From: Streptomyces luteolifulvus
Lineage (GTDB): Bacteria > Actinomycetota > Actinomycetes > Streptomycetales > Streptomycetaceae
Direction: 5' to 3'
Length of the DNA stretch: 64,000 bases
NCBI RefSeq assembly: GCF_008806595.1
Contig: NZ_VZRB01000005.1
Span: 219,584-283,583 of the forward strand
Part shown: positions 26,258 to 34,879 of the stretch, one piece after another
Position numbering within the stretch: the first letter of the stretch is position 1
How the letters are laid out: every line of letters begins with the position of its first letter
Translations under genes and position numbers: made by a program
Notes under the pieces: generated by a model
What the model saw: only the letters and a program-made list of their open reading frames with translations
The model's database searches: none
What the model was told of the DNA's origin: nothing

Positions 26258-28024
26258 CTAGTTGATCTTTACCAGTGCACCGGAGACGGTCAGCGAGCCC
26301 GCCGCCTTGAGTTCCAGGCCGGCCGTGCTCTCCACGGTCGAGGACCCGGTGGCCTTGGCGGTGAGGGTCGCGGCCTCCACCTTCACCGTCCCGGCCGGGG
26401 CGGACAGGACGACATCGCCCTGCCGCGCGACGATCGACACTCCGTCCGCGGAAAGCGTGAGCGAGCAGCCCCCGGACTGCTCGGCCAGCACGATCTCCCC
26501 GTTGCCGTCGTCCAGTTCGATCCGGTGTCCCGCCGCAGTGGTCAGGCTGATCCGGCCCCCCTCGGAGTCGTCGAAGCCGAGCCGGTGACCGGCAGGGGTG
26601 ACGACGGACCGGACCGCGTTGGTCTCGGGGTCCATCTGCTCGGGTGGCGCCGCCTTGCCGTTCCACAGGGCACCGAGCACGACCGGGAACCTGCGGTCGT
26701 GGTCGACGAACCCGACCAGCACCTCCTGACCGACGTCAGGGACGAACCAGGTGCCGTGGTCCGCACCGGCCGACAGTGTGCTCAGTCTCGCCCAGACAGG
26801 TTCGAGCGCGGGCGCCAGCCAGGGGAACGCCACCTTCACCTGGCCCAGACCCTGGTCGTCGTCCAGGTCCTCCACGATGCCGAGCAGCAGTCCGTCGTCC
26901 TGCGCGCACCTGCCGCCGACCGTGGCCCTGTGCGCAGGCGGTCGCAACGCAGGGGGCGAGCCGAGCTGGAACTCCGTGGTGTAGCCTCGCCGGCCCAGCC
27001 GATGGCGTACGGCGCTGACGTAGTGGCGGCCGCCGAACGCGGAGCCGATCCCCGTGAACGTCAGCCAGGAGTCGGCACGCAGCCGTGGCAGCCCCACCGT
27101 GCTGCCGTTGCCGTGGAAGTGACGCAGCACTTCTCCGGAGACGACGGCGACGGCCCGTCGATCCGCCTCCTCGGGGGAGATTCCGGCGGATGTGCCGAGG
27201 TGGGCCTCGCGCAGCGGCCAACCGGCCTTCCCGAGGTCCTCGGCCGGTGTCGCGCGGCCCTGCGTTCCCGGCTCGGCACGGTCGCTCCCGGCCTCCGACA
27301 CCACGGCCTCCAGAGTCGAGGAGTCGAACCCGGTGACCGAGACCGGATCGGCCCGGCCGGACAGCTCCCGGGTGAGCTTCAGTTCGCGCAATGTGGAGCC
27401 GTACTCGAGCACGAGGTCGTCCTCGGCCGGTTCGGCGGGGGGCCGGAAGACGAGACGATCGCCCTCGACGTATGCCACATAGCCCAGTTCGGCGGCACGC
27501 CCGGCCAGCCAGTCCCAGTCGGAGGCTGCGGAGAAGGCCACCAGCGGCTGGGGGACGCCGTCGGCCGCATCGGCCGTGAGCCCGTAGGCGGCCGCGATGT
27601 CGGCGACGACGTCCCCGTCGGTCGAGTCCTCGTACACACGCGCGCGGGGCACGACTGCCAGGAGCGCGCTGCGGGTACGGCAGGCGAGCTCCAGCACGGG
27701 ACCCGAGGCCGCACCGAATCGGGCCGTCACACCGGTGACGACACCCGAGAACACCGGATGCAGCATCCCGCGCCACCCGAGCGCGATCTCCACCGCGGTG
27801 CCCGGCGCGAAGAGGTCCGCGTCGGAGTAGCGGACCTGCCGGCTGTCGGTGTTCCAGTTCCGGACGAGCAGTTCGGCCCGCCCGTGGCGCAGGACCTCTG
27901 CGCTGACGTCGATCTCGAGCACGTCGAGACGCACCTGGGCATCGACGTCCCGCCCGTCCAGCTTCAGCGCGAAGTCCGGCACGTCGGGGATGCCGCCGAC
28001 GAGGTCGGTCGCGGTGGCGGCCAT
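26258..28024 (-). CDS. VgrG-like spike protein (Afp8/Pvc8-like)
   Basis: A 588-aa spike. Residues 1 to about 355 form the gp27/GPD-like hub (VRNWNTDSRQVRYSDADLF, ADIAAAYGLTADA, DWLAGRAAELGYVAYVEGD). An OB-fold/gp5 segment follows at about 370-470 (GLGQVKVAFPWL, TWFVPDVGQEVLVGFVDHDR, PVVLGALWNGKAAPP). The end (about 480-588) is a repetitive beta-helix (RISLTTAAGHRIELDDGNGE and similar). No effector extension follows the beta-helix, so it looks purely structural. It starts 3 nt after the LysM gene. Confidence 0.93.
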   Translation of the reverse strand: MAATATDLVGGIPDVPDFALKLDGRDVDAQVRLDVLEIDVSAEVLRHGRAELLVRNWNTDSRQVRYSDADLFAPGTAVEIALGWRGMLHPVFSGVVTGVTARFGAASGPVLELACRTRSALLAVVPRARVYEDSTDGDVVADIAAAYGLTADAADGVPQPLVAFSAASDWDWLAGRAAELGYVAYVEGDRLVFRPPAEPAEDDLVLEYGSTLRELKLTRELSGRADPVSVTGFDSSTLEAVVSEAGSDRAEPGTQGRATPAEDLGKAGWPLREAHLGTSAGISPEEADRRAVAVVSGEVLRHFHGNGSTVGLPRLRADSWLTFTGIGSAFGGRHYVSAVRHRLGRRGYTTEFQLGSPPALRPPAHRATVGGRCAQDDGLLLGIVEDLDDDQGLGQVKVAFPWLAPALEPVWARLSTLSAGADHGTWFVPDVGQEVLVGFVDHDRRFPVVLGALWNGKAAPPEQMDPETNAVRSVVTPAGHRLGFDDSEGGRISLTTAAGHRIELDDGNGEIVLAEQSGGCSLTLSADGVSIVARQGDVVLSAPAGTVKVEAATLTAKATGSSTVESTAGLELKAAGSLTVSGALVKIN

Positions 28025-28027
28025 GCC

Positions 28028-28693
28028 TCACCCCGCCTTCGGAGGCAGCACCAGTACGGTGCCCGGGACCAGGGAACGCGGGTTGGCCAGGCGGTTCGCT
28101 TCGGCCACCGGCCGCCAGAACTCCACGGCGCCGTACACCCGGTGGGCGATGCCGTCGATGGTGTCGCCCGCGCGTACGAGCCAGGTCTGGTACAGGTCCG
28201 AGGATTCCCGTCGTTCTGTCTTGGCGAGGTCGTCCGGCTCGACGACCTCCTGGAACGTCGCCTTGACCCGGGCCCGGACCGGCTCGCCCTGGCGGTCGAA
28301 GAGGTGGTAGGTGACATCGGCGCTCAGCATGACGCCGGGGAAGACGAAGTCTCCCCAGTGCAGCCGCACGTAGTAGGGGGCGTGGCTCTCGGGCTGGAAC
28401 CGGGTCAGTGCGAGCAGCGCCTGAAGGCGGGCGCGGACGGTCTCGGCGGCCTCCACCACGCCCGTGCCGTCGAAGAAGAACTCGACGGTGAGTTCGTCGG
28501 GTTCGCCGCCCGCGTACGAGGTGGCGGGCTTGCTGGCGCCGGCGGGCTGCTCATTGGTGTAGCGGTTCTTGAGGCCGAAGGACAGCTCGGTCGGGTTGAA
28601 CTGGGCCTGCCACCTGCCGACCGGCTGTGTGAACCGCTGGTCGCGGAAGACGTCGAGGGTGAGTTTGGCGAGTTGGTTCTCCTCGAGGATCAC
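28028..28693 (-). CDS. LysM-domain hub/tube-to-baseplate protein (Afp7/Pvc7-like)
   Basis: A 221-aa protein from GTG 28693. The N-terminal 160 residues carry the family core (FNPTELSFGLKNRY, DELTVEFFFDGTGVV, YYVRLHWGDFVFPGVM), and a C-terminal LysM module (about 170-218) reads WLVRAGDTIDGIAHRVYG and PGTVLVLPP. In phage and CIS this protein joins the tube to the spike hub; the LysM need not bind peptidoglycan. The longer frame to 28795 would overlap the preceding small gene and is rejected. Confidence 0.9.
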   Translation of the reverse strand: MILEENQLAKLTLDVFRDQRFTQPVGRWQAQFNPTELSFGLKNRYTNEQPAGASKPATSYAGGEPDELTVEFFFDGTGVVEAAETVRARLQALLALTRFQPESHAPYYVRLHWGDFVFPGVMLSADVTYHLFDRQGEPVRARVKATFQEVVEPDDLAKTERRESSDLYQTWLVRAGDTIDGIAHRVYGAVEFWRPVAEANRLANPRSLVPGTVLVLPPKAG

Positions 28694-28694
28694 C

Positions 28695-28880
28695 TCAGGC
28701 CTCCCAGTCGCGGCGCAGTTGTTCGAGCACACGCTCGGTGGCCCGGCGTACCACCCGCTCGACCAGTTCCTCCTCCGGCGGACCGGCGACGCCACCGGTG
28801 GTACCAGCGGACGGGCCCGCGACGGCGGGCGAGCCGGTGAGCGTCACCTCGCTCACGATCTCGCCGATCACCACAGCCAT
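28695..28880 (-). CDS. Small CIS protein (DUF5908-like)
   Basis: A 61-aa protein (MAVVIGEIVSEVTLTG... EQLRRDWEA) with AGGAGGT 3 nt before ATG 28880. Its place between the second tube and the LysM gene is that of the DUF5908-type small proteins seen in many eCIS loci. The function is unknown. A Gly/Pro-rich turn separates a beta-like start from a charged C-terminal helix. Confidence 0.65.
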   Translation of the reverse strand: MAVVIGEIVSEVTLTGSPAVAGPSAGTTGGVAGPPEEELVERVVRRATERVLEQLRRDWEA

Positions 28881-28947
28881 CGGACCTCCTTGGTCATCTG
28901 TGTTTGCGGGGCGGGCGCTCCGGCCCGTGGGCGGAGCGGGGCGGCGA

Positions 28948-29400
28948 TCAGCCGGGCAGGGTGACCAGGGTCAGTCCGTGGTGGGCGATCTCGACGGACT
29001 CGATGGCCACGGCGGCGGACATCGCGTTGAGGTCGGGGCCGGCGATCTTCACCGGCCAGCCGCGCCGGAACGACCACACGCGCACGGGCGTGGGCCGGCC
29101 ACGCACGGTGCCGAGCAACTGCACCTGGCCGTCACGAGGGCCGACCCGGCCGAGGCGCTGGTACTCGGAGTACCAGTCCCACAGCCCCTGGTCCGCGGTG
29201 GAGCCCCGCTTGAGCACCAGGTTGGGTGCCGAACCCCGGGACGGGAAGCGGTGCGTGAAGCGGTTCTCACCGCCCTCGGCGTACTCCTCGACCCCGGTCT
29301 CCGCCGCCAGCCCGGTGCACTCGCTGAAGTCGGCCATCGTCAGACCGTCGATCCGCAGCCGGAAGCAGGCGGTGGTGTAGGGGTGTCCGATGACGTCCAT
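28948..29400 (-). CDS. CIS inner-tube protein (second, baseplate-proximal type)
   Basis: A 150-aa T4 gp19-like tube protein: MDVIGHPYTTACFRLRIDG, FSECTGLAAETGVEEYAEGG, LVLKRGSTADQGLWDWY and WPVKIAGPDLNAM. In Afp/PVC systems the tube type next to the hub gene starts the tube on the baseplate. It begins 3 nt after the first tube stop and has no good ribosome site of its own, so it should depend on coupling. Confidence 0.92.
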   Translation of the reverse strand: MDVIGHPYTTACFRLRIDGLTMADFSECTGLAAETGVEEYAEGGENRFTHRFPSRGSAPNLVLKRGSTADQGLWDWYSEYQRLGRVGPRDGQVQLLGTVRGRPTPVRVWSFRRGWPVKIAGPDLNAMSAAVAIESVEIAHHGLTLVTLPG

Positions 29401-29403
29401 GGG

Positions 29404-29835
29404 TCAGGGGATCGTGACCGTGATGCCTTCGTGGGCGAACTCCAGTGACTCGATGGCCACTTCGGTGCCTGTCGCCTTGAGGCCGGGACCTTCGAGCTTG
29501 ACCGGCCAGGCGCTCTTCATGGTCCAGGTCATCACGATCTCCTGCTGTTCGTTGCAGAGACTCACGGTCACCACGCGCCGGAACTCCCCGCCCGCCTGAA
29601 CCTGGTTGAACCAGGCGAACAGTCCGTTGCCGTCCGTCGGTACGATCCCGCGTTTGAGCGTCACGCTGCCGTACTTGCGAAGCCCGGGCATCTTCTGCAC
29701 CGTCTGCTCGGGATGTGCGCCGCCGCGGTACTCGACCGTCTCCGTCTCCAGGGTGAGGCCGCTCACCTCGGAGAAACTCGACGTGGCATCCCCCCATCCC
29801 ACCTTGAAGTTGAGGGCTGTCATCGGGTAGCCCAT
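29404..29835 (-). CDS. CIS major inner-tube protein
   Basis: A 143-aa gp19-like tube protein: MTALNFKVGWGDATSSFSEV, KYGSVTLKRGIVPTDGNGLF, TWTMKSAWPVKLEGPGLKA and AIESLEFAHEGITV. AGGAGGA lies 7 nt before ATG 29835, a strong site that suits a protein needed in hundreds of copies. It follows the sheath gene by 46 nt and is about a third identical by eye to its downstream sister, so one is likely a duplicate of the other. Confidence 0.93.
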   Translation of the reverse strand: MGYPMTALNFKVGWGDATSSFSEVSGLTLETETVEYRGGAHPEQTVQKMPGLRKYGSVTLKRGIVPTDGNGLFAWFNQVQAGGEFRRVVTVSLCNEQQEIVMTWTMKSAWPVKLEGPGLKATGTEVAIESLEFAHEGITVTIP

Positions 29836-29881
29836 GGCCTGTCCTCCTCTGTACGCCGATCGGTTCGCAGGGCACGGGGGG

Positions 29882-32479
29882 TCACTCCGTCAGCCTCTTG
29901 TGGCTGAACCGGAAGATCACGAACTCCGCGGGCTTGGCCGGGGCCACAGCCACCTCGGTGATCACCAGCCCCAGGTCGACATCGGTCTCGGTCATCGTCT
30001 CGCCGAGCCCGACCCGCACCCGGTACGCCTGCTCCGGACTCGTGCCGGCGAGCGCCCCGCTGCGGAAGAGCTGGTCCAGGAAGTTCTCCACGGAGACCCT
30101 GATGCGCAGCCAGGTGTCCTGGGTGTTCGGTTCGAAGACGACCCAGTTGGTACTGCGCTCGACGGACGTCTCGATCAGGTTGAACAGCCTCCGGACATTG
30201 ACGTACCGCCACAGCACGTCGTCGGAGGAGGTCCGGGCACCCCAGACGCGCGTTCCCCGGCCCGGGAAGGCCCGGATCAGGTTCACGCCCGCCGGGTTCA
30301 GCAGGTCCTGACGCCGCTGTGTGTAGTCCTCGACCGACCCCACGATGCCGCTGACCCGCTCGTTGGCCGGGGCCTTGTGCACTCCCCGCTCCCGGTCGGT
30401 ACGGGCGAACACGCCCGCGACGAACCCGCTGGGCGGCACCGTGACGATGCGCTCGACGGAATCCGCTTCGAGGTTGACCATCTTCAGATGGGGGGCATAG
30501 GTGGCGGCCTGGACGCTGTTGACGACCGAGCTGCGCCACTCGGCCAGTGCTTCGTCGCGGTACGCGGGTGCGTCGATGATCGCGAACCGGCGAAACTCCT
30601 CGCAGTGCCGGGTCATCGCCCCCACCACATCGGCCTGGAGCAGGGTGTCGGTGAAGGTCAGCACATCGGGGCAGATCACCATCGCCGGCTCGGCGACGCG
30701 CTCGAGCTGGTCGAAACCCTTCTTGAGTCCGGCGGTGGTGATCGGGCGGTCGGAACCGGCGACCTTGGGCCGGACGAATCGGGGAAGTACCTGGGGTGTC
30801 AGGGCCCCACCGGTCGGCGGCCCCACCGTGATCCGCGGCGACACCCCGTTGACGAACCCGTCCTTCTGGTAGAAGCGGGGATGGTCGGGGTGCACGGCCA
30901 GCTGGGTGTAGCTCTCCACCTCCGTGCCGCGCTCCGTGACCTTCAGGGCGAAACGCAGGGGACTGAGCGTGGTGGTCCGGAACGCGAACAGCGGGTAGCG
31001 GCCCGTGTCCCCCACCGTGACGGGTGACGTCCCCTCGACGGCGATGACATGGACGTTTCCGCCCTGGTGTTCGGCGCGGGCGATGGCGTGCCGTTTGCCC
31101 GGTGCGAGCTCGATGAAGTCACTGCCCGGCTCCGGGGGCCGTACGCACCGCACCACGATGCCCTTGGTCGCGTCGGCCGGTTTCAGGACCTCGACCTCGG
31201 TCCAGACCTTGTCCTCCGGGTCGCTCGCTGCGGTGGCCCAGCCGTCGGCCGCGGCGGAGTCACGGGTGAGGGACAGCGTGGCGCCCCCCGCGCCGGAGAG
31301 TTTCAGGACTGTGCCGTTCGGCACGAACGAGTACCTCTCGGCGAGCGACGCGCGCGAGGGATGGTCCAGCGTCACCGTCTCCCGGAACTGCCTGGCCGCC
31401 AGCCGTACATCGATCTCGACGGGCCCGGCCGGTACCGCCGCCGGGAACTCCAGGCGGGTTCGGGCCTTCTCCCAGGCGCCGGTCAACCCCCCGGCCGCGA
31501 CCGCCTGGTGGCCGGTCTCCAGGTCGCCGGTCTCCGGTACCGGAGTGTCCTTCCATGACAGTGCGCTCAGCGGCACCACCTTCGGGTCCGGTGAGGTGGG
31601 CTGGGGCAGATCGGCGGTGAGGCGGACGACCCGCACCGCGAACTCGCCACCGGGCACCACCTGGTTCACCTGCGACGCCAAGGTGAGCGTCAGGCCGGGC
31701 GCGCCGGCCGTCATACCGTCGACGACCGCGGAGACCCTGGCCATCGAGGGGGTCACCGCACTCAGGACGTCGCCGCGCTGGAACCCCGCGCCCGCGGCCA
31801 GCCGCAGGGTAAGGGCCGTCGACGGCACGGCGGCCACGACCCACGTTGCCTTCGCGGGCAGGGCAAGCTCTTCGCCGGCGGGCACGGAAAGGGTGAGCCT
31901 GGAACCCGGGGTGTCCACCGAGTCGACCGTGGCCGGCCGGGGCGCGCCGGCCACGGTCACGATCTGGACCGGGTCACCCGCAGCCACGCCGACGACCGAT
32001 TGCACCGTCAGGGTCTTCTGCTGCTCCCCGGCAGTGAGGGTGCCGTCCGTCGCGAGCACCACACCGCTCGCGTAGAGCACACCGCTGCCGGCGGTGGTGT
32101 CGAGCGTGACGGCGACACCGAGTTCGTTGGCCCAGCTCCCGGGGGACGTCGCCTCGACACCGAACTCGACCGTCGTGTCGTCGGCGCGGAGCACCTCCCA
32201 GGTGGCGCGTACCGAGTCGTCGGCCCGCACGACGTAGGCTGCGGGACCCCCGTTCTCGAAGAACCCGTACACGGCCTGTGCCGTGTATCCGCCGGCCACC
32301 GGACGTGAGCCGAAGACCGTCTGGAATTCGGACCATCCGGTGATCCGTGTCGGCTCCTGGACGGGCCCTCGCCGCGTCGCGCCGACGATCGCGACCACGC
32401 TCGTCGGCGCGGCCGTGACGGGTTGGGGGCCGGCGGCAACCTCTTCGATGTAGACGCCGGGTGACTGATAGCTGATCAC
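29882..32479 (-). CDS. CIS sheath protein with large inserted domain
   Basis: An 865-aa contractile sheath. GTG 32479 has GGAGG 6 nt upstream. The N-terminus is diagnostic (SPGVYIEEVAAGPQPVTAAP, TSVVAIVGATRRGPV), as is the C-terminal core (WGARTSSDDVLWRYVNVRRL, FNLIETSVERSTNWVVFEPN, YRVRVGLGETMTETDVDLGL). Between about residues 125 and 555 lies a long beta-rich insert (many Val/Thr strands, e.g. SRLTLSVPAGEELALPAKAT). Many CIS sheaths are about 350-500 aa, so this insert should decorate the outer surface. It is the only sheath gene in the locus. The frame extends to 32743, but that part is out of frame with the upstream gene. Confidence 0.92.
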   Translation of the reverse strand: MISYQSPGVYIEEVAAGPQPVTAAPTSVVAIVGATRRGPVQEPTRITGWSEFQTVFGSRPVAGGYTAQAVYGFFENGGPAAYVVRADDSVRATWEVLRADDTTVEFGVEATSPGSWANELGVAVTLDTTAGSGVLYASGVVLATDGTLTAGEQQKTLTVQSVVGVAAGDPVQIVTVAGAPRPATVDSVDTPGSRLTLSVPAGEELALPAKATWVVAAVPSTALTLRLAAGAGFQRGDVLSAVTPSMARVSAVVDGMTAGAPGLTLTLASQVNQVVPGGEFAVRVVRLTADLPQPTSPDPKVVPLSALSWKDTPVPETGDLETGHQAVAAGGLTGAWEKARTRLEFPAAVPAGPVEIDVRLAARQFRETVTLDHPSRASLAERYSFVPNGTVLKLSGAGGATLSLTRDSAAADGWATAASDPEDKVWTEVEVLKPADATKGIVVRCVRPPEPGSDFIELAPGKRHAIARAEHQGGNVHVIAVEGTSPVTVGDTGRYPLFAFRTTTLSPLRFALKVTERGTEVESYTQLAVHPDHPRFYQKDGFVNGVSPRITVGPPTGGALTPQVLPRFVRPKVAGSDRPITTAGLKKGFDQLERVAEPAMVICPDVLTFTDTLLQADVVGAMTRHCEEFRRFAIIDAPAYRDEALAEWRSSVVNSVQAATYAPHLKMVNLEADSVERIVTVPPSGFVAGVFARTDRERGVHKAPANERVSGIVGSVEDYTQRRQDLLNPAGVNLIRAFPGRGTRVWGARTSSDDVLWRYVNVRRLFNLIETSVERSTNWVVFEPNTQDTWLRIRVSVENFLDQLFRSGALAGTSPEQAYRVRVGLGETMTETDVDLGLVITEVAVAPAKPAEFVIFRFSHKRLTE

Positions 32480-32498
32480 GACTGGCCTCCAGCGTTGC

Positions 32499-33077
32499 TC
32501 ACCCTGTGGTGTCGATGAGCCGGATACGGGTGGTCCGGCGTCCGGTGTCGATGAAGGCCCTGCGCAGCAGGTTGCCGTCGACGCGGATCTCGAACCGGTG
32601 GAAGTCCTCCGTCCAGACCGTGGGCGCCGAGCGGTAACACCCCGGTTCGTCGGGCTGTTCGGGCAGGGGTACGCCCGGGCCGCCGTCCCTGGTCGGGTGC
32701 GCGGCGACGGTGCGACCCGAGCTGGGCCCCTGCGCTGTGACAAGCAGGAGTTCCAGAGTCGTCGGCAGGGGGACGAAGCGATGTGTCACCACGCCCTGGT
32801 CGAGCGCGATCACCGCTTCGGGTGCCGCCAGATGCATCGCCGCAGCCGCATCGACGACGGTGAGCCGCAGCCTGACGGGGGCCACCGGATTCCCGGGGTC
32901 CGGCCCTGTGAGGACGACGGCGCCGCCCGAGGCGATGCGCAACTCCCAGCCCCTCGGTGGCCGGTCGACAAAGGCCGCCGCAACGGGAACCGGCGCCCCG
33001 GATGTCCCGTGCACGGCGCGCACTTCGTGCCGGAGCACTCGGCGGGCGGACTCACCGACCGGCCTGACGGCGCTCAC
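32499..33077 (-). CDS. Conserved CIS-locus protein, unknown function
   Basis: A 192-aa protein between the cap protein and sheath genes. GTG 33077 overlaps the upstream stop (GTGA). It looks all-beta: an N-terminal module near 30-100 (WELRIASGGAVVLTG, VRLRLTVVDAAAAM) and a C-terminal one ending EIRVDGNLLRRAFIDTGRRT. No signal peptide, membrane segment or catalytic motif is visible. Its place suits a cap, collar or sheath-assembly factor. I do not recognise the family. Confidence 0.65.
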   Translation of the reverse strand: MSAVRPVGESARRVLRHEVRAVHGTSGAPVPVAAAFVDRPPRGWELRIASGGAVVLTGPDPGNPVAPVRLRLTVVDAAAAMHLAAPEAVIALDQGVVTHRFVPLPTTLELLLVTAQGPSSGRTVAAHPTRDGGPGVPLPEQPDEPGCYRSAPTVWTEDFHRFEIRVDGNLLRRAFIDTGRRTTRIRLIDTTG

Positions 33078-33613
33078 CCCCGGACCTCCCCGTAGGTGAT
33101 GCGGTGCTCCCTGACCCGGTCGATGCCTGCGGATTCGAGCAGGGGCAACGGGACCGTTTCGACGCCGTAGTACAGGGAAAGGCGGAAGTCCCGGCCGTAC
33201 GCGGTCCACAGGCCGGTCCGCTCCTCCGGCGTGGGAGAGAGCAGCCTCACCGTGAGTTGCTGGATCCGTGGCTGGAGCGCCGGGTCGATGTCGGCGGCGC
33301 CGAGCCGTGGTGTCGAGTGGAAGACCTGCGCGACCCGGGCGAGGCGTTTCTGGCACTCCAGGTGCTCCCCGGTGTAGGTCATCACATAGGACAGCACCAG
33401 TCCGAGCGGCGGCCGCTCGTATCCGGCGGGCGTGCTGACCAAGGGGGCGTTGCGCACATGACCGTGTTCCTCGACGGCATACAAGCAGATGTGCAGCTTC
33501 CCCACGGTGAGATTGGTTCCGGAGTCCAGCGAGGTCACCTCGACCCAGCCCGCGGGGAAACCGGAACGGTTCTCGATCACGTCCTTGAGGGTGGAGGTCA
33601 CGTCGTCGATCAC
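33074..33613 (-). CDS. CIS tail terminator/cap protein (Pvc16/DUF4255 family)
   Basis: A 179-aa protein, first gene of the structural operon. Residues 1-60 (MIDDVTSTLKDVIE, KLHICLYAVEEHGHVRN) and 75-100 (LGLVLSYVMTYTGEHLE) match the N-terminal domain of Pvc16/Afp16 proteins, which cap the distal tube and sheath end. Start is GTG 33613 with GGGAGAG 8 nt upstream. The 125-nt gap to the SARP gene should hold the operon promoter if the SARP gene is separately transcribed; no clear hexamers were found by eye. Confidence 0.88.
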   Translation of the reverse strand: MIDDVTSTLKDVIENRSGFPAGWVEVTSLDSGTNLTVGKLHICLYAVEEHGHVRNAPLVSTPAGYERPPLGLVLSYVMTYTGEHLECQKRLARVAQVFHSTPRLGAADIDPALQPRIQQLTVRLLSPTPEERTGLWTAYGRDFRLSLYYGVETVPLPLLESAGIDRVREHRITYGEVRG

Positions 33614-33738
33614 GTAATGGCTCTCCCGTCAGCGACCCGGATCGATCCCGTCTCCCGCACCTCGGTGGGCAGGCATGGTGACGGTGGTGAGGTTCGCCGA
33701 CCGTTGTAGGGGGAGACTGTCTCGACGCCGTCGCCGCG

Positions 33739-34779
33739 CTATCTCCGGGCGATGTTCGTCGCCCTGCGGGGACCCGGCGGGACGCCCGGTCCCCGCATGA
33801 GCCGTGCTTCGCGGCGAGCTGCCGACTCGGCCATCTCGCGCAGTTCGGTGACGAGCTGGGTCAGCACCCCGGTGAGGTCGTGCAGTTCGCGCTGCGCCTT
33901 CGACAGCCGCTCGGTCAAAGCCTCCACCTGGTTACCCTGAGCCCTGTTCCCGGGCTGCCGCCGATCCTCCTGCCCCGTGGCCGCATGCGCGGCCGCGAGC
34001 GTCTCCGGCATGGGATCGACGCCCAGCTCGTCCGCGAGCAGCTGACGGCACATCTGGTACTGGCGCACAGCGTGGGTGCGGCGTCCGGCGGCGGCATGGA
34101 TCTGAATGACGGCCCGATGGGCGTCCTCGCACAGCGGGTCCCTGTCGAGGATGAGGTGCGCGTAGTGCAGCGCGCTGTCGTCGTCGCCCGTGCGCCGGTG
34201 CCAGCCGACCAGTCGGGACAGCGCGGAGAGATAGAGACGCAGCAGCCTCTCACGTTCCGTGATGATCCAGTCGTGATAGGTGCCTTCGAGTAAGTCGCCT
34301 CGGTAGAGCAGTACCGCGTCGGCGAGTTGTGCGGCGGCTTCCTCGTCGAGCTCCTGGACCGTTCCTGGCCTGCGTGCCGTACCCGGCAGGGGGCGGCCAC
34401 ACCCGCGGGAGAGCGGGGCGACCGTGGTCTCGAACCGTTCCACATCGATGACCGCATCACTGTCGGGGTTGAAACCCAGGGTCTCGGCGGCCTCGATGAC
34501 CAGATAGGTACCGCGGGGCGTGTCAGGCGGTTCGATCGCCTGGCGTAGCCGCCACAGGGCGGTGTTCAGCCGTCGACGGGCCTGCGATGTGGGGAGTTCC
34601 CCCCAGAAGGTGGAGGCGATTTCCTCCCTGGGCCGCGGAAGGCTGCGGTTCAGCACCAGATACGCGAGCAGGTCGGCCGCAGCCGGCGGCAGCGGCAGGG
34701 TGGACACATGACCCTCGGCCGTGACACGGCGCGTCCCGCCGGAGGTCCGGCGCGGGCCGAACAGCGTGATTTCGAGCAT
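33739..34779 (-). CDS. SARP/BTAD-type transcriptional regulator with coiled-coil tail
   Basis: A regulator of about 346 aa. Residues 1-105 form an OmpR-like winged helix (MLEITLFG, ADLLAYLVLNRSLPRPREEI, RRRLNTALWRLRQAIE). The BTAD domain follows at about 115-260 (DLLEGTYHDWIITERERLLR, YAHLILDRDPLCEDAHRAVI, YQMCRQLLADELGVDPMPET). The C-terminus (about 285-330) is an added coiled coil (EALTERLSKAQRELHDL) in place of the NB-ARC/TPR part of AfsR. ATG 34779 fits family starts; ATG 34806 is possible. A TAGGAT-like -10 lies at 34857-34862. Its place at the head of the CIS operon makes it the likely pathway regulator. Confidence 0.85.
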   Translation of the reverse strand: MLEITLFGPRRTSGGTRRVTAEGHVSTLPLPPAAADLLAYLVLNRSLPRPREEIASTFWGELPTSQARRRLNTALWRLRQAIEPPDTPRGTYLVIEAAETLGFNPDSDAVIDVERFETTVAPLSRGCGRPLPGTARRPGTVQELDEEAAAQLADAVLLYRGDLLEGTYHDWIITERERLLRLYLSALSRLVGWHRRTGDDDSALHYAHLILDRDPLCEDAHRAVIQIHAAAGRRTHAVRQYQMCRQLLADELGVDPMPETLAAAHAATGQEDRRQPGNRAQGNQVEALTERLSKAQRELHDLTGVLTQLVTELREMAESAARREARLMRGPGVPPGPRRATNIARR

Positions 34780-34879
34780 GCGGAACCCCCGTAGTTCAGG
34801 CCGCATGTCGGAACTGCCGTTCCAGCCCGGCCTCTGCCCACTGATCCGTCCGTTCCATCCTAGATTGTGCCGTCTCAGG

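Noticed and set aside
9964-33613. Prophage or type VI secretion system
   Set aside because: No capsid, portal, terminase, integrase or lysis genes, and no TssJ/L/M membrane complex or ClpV; AAA+, Pvc16, tape-measure and VgrG/PAAR types are those of an extracellular-type CIS.
33739-34806. Sign of an antibiotic biosynthesis cluster next to the SARP gene
   Set aside because: No PKS, NRPS, terpene or other biosynthetic genes lie on either side; the neighbours are CIS genes and a relic SDR.
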